Below, piece after piece: positions 55,084-64,000 of a stretch of 64,000 nt of DNA (position 1 is the stretch's first letter; the number at the start of each line of letters is the position of its first letter). The notes beneath the pieces were generated by a model that was not told the origin of the DNA, ran no database searches, and was given only the letters and a program-made list of their open reading frames with translations. This DNA comes from Streptomyces triticirhizae (GTDB lineage Bacteria > Actinomycetota > Actinomycetes > Streptomycetales > Streptomycetaceae). The position numbers were made by a program, and so were the translations under genes. The DNA lies in the NCBI RefSeq assembly GCF_003696235.1, contig NZ_RFFJ01000002.1, positions 1 through 64,000 of the forward strand, read 5' to 3'.

Positions 55084-57054
55084 TCAGTCCTCGACGATCT
55101 CGCCGGTGGCCGTGTTGACCGTGGGGGTGGTCGTGGCCTGACCGGAGAGGGCCGCCGCGACCGTCTCGGCGGTCCTGCGGCCTATGCCGGGCACCTCGCT
55201 GATCTCCTCGACGGTGGCCGCGCGGAGTCGCTTGACCGAGCCGAAGTGCTTGAGCAGCGCCTTCTTGCGGGTCTCCCCAAGGCCAGGGATGGCGTCGAGG
55301 GGACCCTTTCTTATCGATTGTGACCGCTTTCCGCGCTGATAGCGGATCGCGAAGCGGTGCGCCTCGTCCCGGACCCGCTGGAGCAGGTAGAGCCCCTCGC
55401 TGGTGCGCGGCAGGATCACCGGGTCGTCCTCGCCGGGGAGCCAGACCTCCTCCAGGCGTTTGGCCAGACCACACACGGCGACGTCGTCGATGCCCAGCTC
55501 GTCCATCGCCCGGCGGGCGGCGGCCACCTGTGGCTGGCCACCGTCCACCACGACCAGCTGCGGCGGGTAGGCGAACCGCTTCGGCCGGCCGTTCTCCTCG
55601 GTGGGGGCCGCGTACTCCTCGGTGCCCTCCTCGACCGCCCACTCGCCGGTGCGCTCGCGCTCCCGCAGATAGCGGCGGAAGCGGCGGGAGACCACCTCGT
55701 GCATGGCCCGCACATCGTCCTGGCCGGCGAAGCTCTTGATCTGGAAGCGGCGGTACTCGCTCTTCCTCGCGAGGCCGTCCTCGAAGACGACCATGGAGGC
55801 CACCACGTCGTCGCCCTGGAGATGGGAGATGTCGAAGCACTCGATGCGCAGCGGCGCCGAGTCCAGCCCGAGGTGCTCGGCGATCTCCTCCAGCGCGCGG
55901 GAGCGGGTGGTGAGGTCGGAGGCGCGTTTGGTCTTGTGCAGGGCCAGGGCCTGCTGCGCGTTCCGCTCGACGGTGGCCATCAGGTCCCGCTTGTCGCCGC
56001 GCTGGGGGACGCGCAGGCTGACCCGGGAGCCGCGCCGCTGCGTGAGCCAGTCGGTGACCGGCTCGGCGGGCTCGGGCAGCGCGGGGACCAGCACCTCGCG
56101 CGGAACGTTCTCGCCGGTCTCCTCGCCGTAGAGCTGCTGGAGGGCGCTCTCCACCAGGTCGCCCGTGGTGACGTTCGCCACCCGGTCGGTGACCCAGCCG
56201 CGCTGGCCACGGACCCGGCCGCCGCGCACGTGGAAGATCTGCACGGCCGCCTCCAGCTCGTCCTCGGCGAGGGCGATCAGGTCGGCGTCGGTGGCGTCGG
56301 CGAGGACCACCGCGTTCTTCTCCATGGCGCGGCGCAGCGCCTCGATGTCGTCCCGCAGCCGGCCGGCCCGCTCGTACTCCAGGGCCTCGGCGGCCTCGTG
56401 CATCTCCACCTCAAGACGCCGCAGGTAGGCGCCGGTGCGGCCGGCCATGAAGTCGCAGAACTCGTCGGCCAGGGCGCGGTGGTCCTCGGGGGTGATCCGG
56501 CCGGTGCAGGGGGCCGAGCACTTGTCGATGTAGCCCAGGAGGCAGGGGCGGCCGATGGCGGCGGCGCGCTTGAAGACGCCGGCCGAGCAGGTGCGGACGG
56601 GGAAGACCCGCAGCAGCAGGTCGACCGTCTCGCGGATGGCCCAGGCGTGGGCGTAGGGGCCGAAGTACCGCACGCCCCTGCGCTTGGCGCCACGCAGCAC
56701 CTGGACCCGGGGGAACTCCTCGTTCATCGTGACCGCGAGTGACGGATAGCTCTTGTCGTCGCGGTACTTGACGTTGAATCGGGGGTCGAACTCCTTGATC
56801 CAGGAGTACTCCAGCTGGAGCGCCTCGACCTCGGTGCCGACCACCGTCCACTCCACGGATGCGGCCGTGGTGACCATGGTGGCGGTGCGCGGGTGCAGCC
56901 CGGAGAGGTCCTGGAAGTACGAGGACAGGCGCTGACGCAGGCTTTTCGCCTTCCCGACGTAGATCACCCTGCGGTGTTCGTCGCGGAACCGGTAGACGCC
57001 GGGCGAGTCGGGGATCTCACCGGGCCTCGGGCGGTAGCTGGAGGGATCGGCCAT
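55084..57054 (-). CDS. uvrC: UvrABC system protein C (excinuclease subunit)
   Basis: The 656-residue nuclease has an N-terminal GIY-YIG domain ([21 protein letters not shown]), clustered cysteines [15 protein letters not shown] that can hold an iron-sulfur cluster, a UVR motif (residues about 210-245), an RNase H-like nuclease ([18 protein letters not shown]) and tandem helix-hairpin-helices ([26 protein letters not shown]). It makes the dual incisions of nucleotide excision repair. The start ATG 57054 has no ribosome site; a damage-type promoter seven bases upstream predicts a leaderless message. Confidence 0.97.
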   Translation of the reverse strand: MADPSSYRPRPGEIPDSPGVYRFRDEHRRVIYVGKAKSLRQRLSSYFQDLSGLHPRTATMVTTAASVEWTVVGTEVEALQLEYSWIKEFDPRFNVKYRDDKSYPSLAVTMNEEFPRVQVLRGAKRRGVRYFGPYAHAWAIRETVDLLLRVFPVRTCSAGVFKRAAAIGRPCLLGYIDKCSAPCTGRITPEDHRALADEFCDFMAGRTGAYLRRLEVEMHEAAEALEYERAGRLRDDIEALRRAMEKNAVVLADATDADLIALAEDELEAAVQIFHVRGGRVRGQRGWVTDRVANVTTGDLVESALQQLYGEETGENVPREVLVPALPEPAEPVTDWLTQRRGSRVSLRVPQRGDKRDLMATVERNAQQALALHKTKRASDLTTRSRALEEIAEHLGLDSAPLRIECFDISHLQGDDVVASMVVFEDGLARKSEYRRFQIKSFAGQDDVRAMHEVVSRRFRRYLRERERTGEWAVEEGTEEYAAPTEENGRPKRFAYPPQLVVVDGGQPQVAAARRAMDELGIDDVAVCGLAKRLEEVWLPGEDDPVILPRTSEGLYLLQRVRDEAHRFAIRYQRGKRSQSIRKGPLDAIPGLGETRKKALLKHFGSVKRLRAATVEEISEVPGIGRRTAETVAAALSGQATTTPTVNTATGEIVED

Positions 57055-57061
57055 GACGGCA

Positions 57062-57084
57062 ACCCTACTGCCGCCCACTGACAG
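57062..57084 (-). promoter_or_regulatory. RecA-independent damage promoter of uvrC
   Basis: On the minus strand CTGTCAGTG (57084-57076), eight bases, then TAGGGT (57067-57062) match the mycobacterial RecA-independent (PafBC-dependent) promoter TTGTCRGTG-N8-TANNNT, with only the first, weakly conserved T replaced. The -10 ends seven bases before the ATG. Confidence 0.7.
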
Positions 57085-57120
57085 TGAGCACACCACGCAG
57101 GGTGAGCGCGGGCGTTCCGG

Positions 57121-57777
57121 CTACCAACCGCGCTCGCGCCACTCGGGCAGGGCGGGTCGCTCGGCGCCGAGTGTGGTGTCCGCGCCGTGGCCCGGGTAGA
57201 CCCAGGTCTCGTCGGGGAGTTGGGCGAAGAGCTTGCTCTCGACGTCCCGCAGGAGGCTGGCGAACGCGTCCGGATCGCCGTGGGTGTTGCCCACGCCGCC
57301 GGGGAAGAGGCTGTCGCCGGTGAGGAGATGGGGGTGTCCTTCGGGGTCGTCGTAGACGAGGGCGATGGAGCCCGGGGTGTGGCCGACCAGGTGACGGGCG
57401 GTGAGTTCGCGGCGGCCGAAGGTGATGTGGTCCCCGTCGTCGACGAGCACGCGGGTCGGGACGGGGATGCCGTCGGCGTCGTGGCGGCCGGCGTGGGTGG
57501 GCGCCCCGGTCGCCTCGACCACCTCGGCCAGCGCGCCCCAGTGGTCGGCGTGGCGGTGGGTGGTGACGACGCCCACCAGGCCGTCGGCACCGACCAGTTC
57601 GAGCAGTCGGGGCGCCTCGGCCGCCGCGTCGACCAGCAGCTGCTCGCCGGTGGCGCGGCAGCGCAGCAGGTAGGCGTTGTTCTCCATGGGGCCCACGGCG
57701 ATCTTGGTGATGACCAGGTGGGCCAGCTCGTGCACGTCGGGGGGTCCGCCGACCCGTACGTCTCCGGTGTACGCCAT
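57121..57777 (-). CDS. Metallo-beta-lactamase-fold hydrolase (glyoxalase II-like)
   Basis: The 218-residue enzyme has the zinc motif THRHADHWG, the second histidine region HLVGHTPGSIALV, the bridging aspartate in LTGDSLFPGG and the last histidine in YPGHGADT. This is a glyoxalase II-type arrangement. It may cleave a thioester of mycothiol, the actinomycete thiol (inference). It starts at ATG 57777 and ends 66 bases before uvrC. Confidence 0.9.
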   Translation of the reverse strand: MAYTGDVRVGGPPDVHELAHLVITKIAVGPMENNAYLLRCRATGEQLLVDAAAEAPRLLELVGADGLVGVVTTHRHADHWGALAEVVEATGAPTHAGRHDADGIPVPTRVLVDDGDHITFGRRELTARHLVGHTPGSIALVYDDPEGHPHLLTGDSLFPGGVGNTHGDPDAFASLLRDVESKLFAQLPDETWVYPGHGADTTLGAERPALPEWRERGW

Positions 57778-57884
57778 GGGCGGCAGTCTCTCAGACGACC
57801 TCTCGGACGACCGGGGAAGGGACGGCGGGTCGGCGGCTCACGGACCACGGACCACGGGGCGGAAGGGTCGGTGGGGCGCCGGGG

Positions 57885-58574
57885 TCAGAGGGGTGGCGGC
57901 TCGGGCAGCGGCTCGTTTGAGGTCAGGCCGGAGCCGGACGTACGGCCGCTGAGCCAGCCGACCAGCGCGGCCGGGGTGCCGACGACCAGGCGCGGCTCGC
58001 CGGTCGAGGCGCCGGTGCGCCAGCTGCGGCCGTCCTCGGCGCGCAGTTCCAGGGCCGGCAGCCCGGGGTGGCCGGCGTAGCGGGCGGTGAGATACGCCAC
58101 GGCCGGGTCGAGGAAGGAGCCGGGCAGGTCGGCCACGGTCGGCCCGGCGTCGAGGTCGATCCGGTGCAGCTCGACCTCGACCCGGCGGCGGAACGGGAGG
58201 CTCGCGGCGCGGTCGGTGATGCCGTTGCGCAGGGTGACGCGGCGCTCCCAGTCGCCCTCGTCGAGGGCCGACGCGGCGGCCAGGAAGCGGGCCGAGCTGT
58301 CCCGCAGGTCGGCGAGGTGTGCGGCGAGCGGGCGGTCGGCGTCGCGGGCGATGTCGGCGTTCCTGGTGGTCTCGTCGGGGTACATCGGACGGCCTTCGAG
58401 CACGTTGACGAGGGCGTCGGCGTTGCGGGCGAGGTGGGCCAGCACATGGCCGCGCGTCCAGCCGGGGAGCCGGGACGGGCCGGCCACGGTCGCCTCGGTG
58501 AGGGTGGCGGCGGTGTCCAGGAGCCGGTCGGTGGCGTCCCTGAGGGCGGCGAGTTCGGTTGCGACTCGGGTCAT
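57885..58574 (-). CDS. Maleylpyruvate isomerase-family mycothiol-dependent enzyme
   Basis: This 229-residue DinB/MDMPI-fold protein has [20 protein letters not shown], which supplies one metal histidine, and [15 protein letters not shown], which supplies the others. The family uses mycothiol as cofactor in isomerisation or detoxification. The Pro/Glu-rich end is unusual but short. Next to another thiol-type hydrolase, it fits a detoxification pair. It starts at ATG 58574. Confidence 0.85.
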   Translation of the reverse strand: MTRVATELAALRDATDRLLDTAATLTEATVAGPSRLPGWTRGHVLAHLARNADALVNVLEGRPMYPDETTRNADIARDADRPLAAHLADLRDSSARFLAAASALDEGDWERRVTLRNGITDRAASLPFRRRVEVELHRIDLDAGPTVADLPGSFLDPAVAYLTARYAGHPGLPALELRAEDGRSWRTGASTGEPRLVVGTPAALVGWLSGRTSGSGLTSNEPLPEPPPL

Positions 58575-58672
58575 GGCCTCACGCTATGCCCTGCCCGCCG
58601 GCGGGACCACGCCACACCTTCGGGTGAATCGGAGGCTTCCGACCGGCCATCCTGCCGGGAAACGGTCCGCAA

Positions 58673-58688
58673 TCGAACGCACGTGCTA
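58673..58688. promoter_or_regulatory. LexA-like SOS box upstream of uvrA
   Basis: TCGAAC-GCAC-GTGCTA matches the actinobacterial LexA box TCGAAC-N4-GTTCGA perfectly in the left half and at four of six bases in the right. It overlaps CTATAG, a possible -10, about 120 bases before the uvrA start. Confidence 0.45.
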
Positions 58689-58725
58689 TAGGCTGCGGGG
58701 CAGCCTCTCCGGCACTCGGCGACGA

Positions 58726-58748
58726 TTGTCAGAGGTCCCCCATACCCT
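58726..58748 (+). promoter_or_regulatory. RecA-independent damage promoter of uvrA
   Basis: TTGTCAGAG (58726-58734), exactly eight bases, then TACCCT (58743-58748) match the PafBC-type consensus TTGTCRGTG-N8-TANNNT except for one base (A for T at position 8). Transcription would begin near 58755, leaving a leader of about 54 bases before the GTG at 58809. Confidence 0.65.
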
Positions 58749-58808
58749 GGGATGGGTCGCTCGCGAGGCGCGAGCTTCCCCCTCGACCAACGAAAGGTGC
58801 CATCCGGC

Positions 58809-61775
<2,967 letters not shown>

Positions 61776-61901
61776 GCTGTTCGACCACGCTGTTTCCCGG
61801 GAGTTCTTGGTCGACCCCTGGCACCCGGTCAACTCCCTTGGAACGCTGAGCCGCTGGGCGCACACCCGCGCCACCAGGCACGCGTTCTTGAGGGAGTTCC
61901 C

Positions 61902-64000
61902 TTGCCAGGATTCGCGGTGCGTCGATCACTTCGCGCACCTTCACTGATCGCGGCCGGAGCCGCGTTCGCCCTGACCAGCGGGCTGGTCTCGCCGGCGAAC
62001 GCCGCTCCGCCGCCCCCGCCAGCCGCCTCGCTCGCCCCCGCGCTCCCCACCGGGATCGTGGACCGCGACGGTCTTGAGCTGACCCGGACCGAGCAACCGC
62101 TCGCCCCGGGCGCCGAGCTGACCAGCTATCACCGTCTGGAGTCCGACAAGTGGTTGAGCGCCCACGCGCTCACCCTCGACCTCGACGCCGATCTGCGCGT
62201 CGACTACCTCGCCCCCGAACACGTCGCCGACGCGGCGCCGTTGAGCGATCTGGTCGCCGACCACGACCCGGGCGAGGGCCGGACCACGGTGGCGGCCATC
62301 AACGCCGACTTCTTCGACATCAACGCGACCAACGCCCCGCTGGGCCCCGGGATCTCCGAGGGCGAGCTGGTGCACGGCTCGTCCGGCGGCGCCACCTCGG
62401 CCGTCGGGATCTCCCCGGACGGCGCTGGCCGCATCCTCGACCTCTACTTCGACGGCACGGCCACCCTGCCGGACGGCGCGGTCGACCTGGCCGGCCTCAA
62501 CAGCCCGGATGTTCCGCCGGGCGGCGTCGGGGTCTTCACCCCGGGCTGGGGCGAGGCGGACCGAGCGCTGGTGGTGGCCGACGCCGGGGAGACCACCGAG
62601 GTGGTGATCAGCGACGGCGAGGTCGCCTCGGTCTCCGACAAGCCGGGCAGCGGACCGATCCCCGAGGACACCACGGTGCTGCTGGGCCGGGAGCGCGGGG
62701 CGTTGGCCCTGGACGGCCTCCGGGTGGGCGACCCGGTGTCGCTGGAGTACGCGCCGGTCACCGACGACGGCTCCGAGCTGCCGCGCACGGCGGTGGGCGG
62801 GCGCGGCCTGCTGGTGGTGGACGGCGAGCCGCAGAACTGGGAGGGCCTGCCCAACAACCCGACAGCGCCGCGCACCGCCGTCGGCTTCTCCCGCGACGGG
62901 CAGCGGATGTTCGTGCTGAGCGTGGAGGGGCGGCAGGCCCACTCCGGCGGCACCACGCTGACCGAGCTGGCCGTGATGATGGCCGACCTCGGCGCCCACA
63001 ACGCGCTCAACCTCGACGGCGGCGGCTCCAGCACCCTGCTGGCCAGGCTTCCCGGCGCGGCCGGGCCCGAGTTGGTCAACAGCCCCTCGGACGGCGCGGA
63101 GCGCGAGGTGCCCAACGGGCTGGCCATCACCACCCCGACCGGCAGCGGCGAGCTGTCCGGGCTGCGCGTGGCCACGGTCGCCGACCCGGCGCTGGCGCCC
63201 ACGGCCGACCCGGTGGCCGGCGGGCACCCCGAACGGGTCTTCCCCGGCCTGACCAGGGAGTTGACGGCCATCGGCCATGACGAGACCTATGGCCCGGCCG
63301 AGGCGAGGCCGCGCTGGCACTCCGACCGGGCCCGGGTCGGCACCGTGCGCGACGGCGTCTTCCGGGCCGGCGCTCCGGGAACGGTCGAGGTCAGCGCCCA
63401 GGAACGGCGCGCCGAGGGGACGACCGAACTGACCGTCGTCGGCGAGTTGACGGAGATCTCGACCAGCACCCGACGGCTGGGGCTGGCCGGCCCGGGGGCC
63501 GTCGGCACGTTCGGCGTCCTGGGGGTGGACGCGGCGGGCACCTCGGCGCCGATCGAGCCGACGGACGTGCGGCTCGACTACGACGCGTCGCTGTTCACCG
63601 TCGAACCGGACGCGGCCGGCGGCGGGTTCACGGTCACCGCCGGGGAGCATGAGTCGGCGTCCGGGCTGGTGACGGTCTCGGTCGGGGAGGTCACCACTCA
63701 ACTGGCCGTCACGGTGGGCCTGGACGACACCGCCGTCGCCGACTTCTCGGACGCCGACGAGTGGACCTTCGACCACGCCAGGGCCGACGGCTCGGTGGCG
63801 CCCGAGCCGGAGGGCCGGGAGGGGGCGGGGCTGCGGCTGTCCTACGACTTCTCGCTGTCCACCGCGACCAGGGCGGCCTATGTCCATCCCCCCGCCGCCC
63901 TCGAAGTCCCGGGCCAGCCCGCGCGGTTCACCCTGTGGGTGCGCGGCGACGGTCGGGGCGCCTGGCCCTCGCTCCAGCTGCGGGACGCCCGGGGCACCGA
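61902..64000 (+). CDS. Secreted phosphodiester glycosidase-family protein (3' end outside window)
   Basis: The frame is open for 699 codons to the window edge. TTG 61902 is the likely start because AGGGAG lies five bases upstream; GTG 61917 is in frame but too far from it. The signal peptide is RRSLRAPSLIAAGAAFALTS with cleavage near SPANA. NADFFDIN, TAVGFSRDGQRMFVLSVEGR and the hallmark NLDGGGSSTLLAR (about residue 370) identify the NAGPA/DUF2233 domain, which removes sugar from phosphodiesters or similar bonds. A C-terminal beta-rich extension follows. It is probably secreted and linked to wall or exopolysaccharide turnover (inference). Confidence 0.88.
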   Translation, partial: MPGFAVRRSLRAPSLIAAGAAFALTSGLVSPANAAPPPPPAASLAPALPTGIVDRDGLELTRTEQPLAPGAELTSYHRLESDKWLSAHALTLDLDADLRVDYLAPEHVADAAPLSDLVADHDPGEGRTTVAAINADFFDINATNAPLGPGISEGELVHGSSGGATSAVGISPDGAGRILDLYFDGTATLPDGAVDLAGLNSPDVPPGGVGVFTPGWGEADRALVVADAGETTEVVISDGEVASVSDKPGSGPIPEDTTVLLGRERGALALDGLRVGDPVSLEYAPVTDDGSELPRTAVGGRGLLVVDGEPQNWEGLPNNPTAPRTAVGFSRDGQRMFVLSVEGRQAHSGGTTLTELAVMMADLGAHNALNLDGGGSSTLLARLPGAAGPELVNSPSDGAEREVPNGLAITTPTGSGELSGLRVATVADPALAPTADPVAGGHPERVFPGLTRELTAIGHDETYGPAEARPRWHSDRARVGTVRDGVFRAGAPGTVEVSAQERRAEGTTELTVVGELTEISTSTRRLGLAGPGAVGTFGVLGVDAAGTSAPIEPTDVRLDYDASLFTVEPDAAGGGFTVTAGEHESASGLVTVSVGEVTTQLAVTVGLDDTAVADFSDADEWTFDHARADGSVAPEPEGREGAGLRLSYDFSLSTATRAAYVHPPAALEVPGQPARFTLWVRGDGRGAWPSLQLRDARGT

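Noticed and set aside
52437-55323. Long open frames opposite yvcK, rapZ and uvrC
   Set aside because: Same explanation: no family features in the plus strand, while the minus strand carries conserved genes.

Overview
The window is very GC-rich actinomycete DNA and looks like a Streptomyces or a close relative (Streptomycetaceae). The evidence is third-position G/C codon use throughout, frequent GTG starts, 4-base ATGA/GTGA gene overlaps, whiA, an RbpA-type protein, mycothiol-type enzymes, an F420-type nitroreductase, an ECF41 sigma factor, and the gene order ctaA / ctaB-tkt-tal-zwf-opcA-pgl / pgi / rbpA-secG-tpiA-pgk-gap-whiA-yvcK-rapZ-uvrC / uvrA, which I recognise as a streptomycete core-chromosome order. 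I recognised no rRNA, tRNA, transposase or prophage gene.

Bases 1-8024 (minus strand) are a sugar-acid uptake and breakdown locus: FCD-type GntR regulator, DHDPS-family aldolase/dehydratase, IlvD/Edd dehydratase, two ABC permeases, a Gfo/Idh/MocA oxidoreductase and a lipoprotein binding protein. It has no ATPase of its own. Bases 8025-17372 are an accessory region of small regulatory units: an ECF41 sigma factor with an apparently autoregulated promoter, an APH-fold kinase, Hsp20, an ArsR-SRPBCC pair, a TetR gene opposite a small undescribed protein, a MarR gene opposite an F420-type nitroreductase, a frameshifted HTH regulator and an acidic protein of unknown function. Several of these units have clear palindromic operators.

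Bases 17373-25762 hold a secreted nuclease, a dapA-type gene, an unusual MerR/DNA-sliding-clamp fusion, a membrane Ser/Thr kinase, a two-repeat CRISPR relic without cas genes, dapD, an SMR transporter with its TetR partner, and a small Cys-rich protein. Bases 25799-32648 are the complete SUF iron-sulfur operon (sufR-sufB-sufD-ferredoxin-sufC-sufS-sufU-sufT). Bases 32886-37041 hold a second Gfo/Idh gene, an ABC exporter pair and ctaA. After a VOC protein and a small unknown protein, ctaB diverges from the pentose-phosphate operon tkt-tal-zwf-opcA-pgl.

Bases 46027-55017 run on the minus strand through pgi, rbpA, secG, tpiA, pgk, gap, whiA, yvcK and rapZ. They link lower glycolysis with transcription, protein export and developmental control. 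The nucleotide-excision-repair genes uvrC (minus) and uvrA (plus) flank a metallo-beta-lactamase-fold protein and a mycothiol-dependent-type enzyme. Both repair genes carry upstream sequences matching the mycobacterial RecA-independent DNA-damage promoter, and uvrA also has a LexA-like box. The window ends inside a secreted phosphodiester-glycosidase-family protein that starts at a TTG codon.
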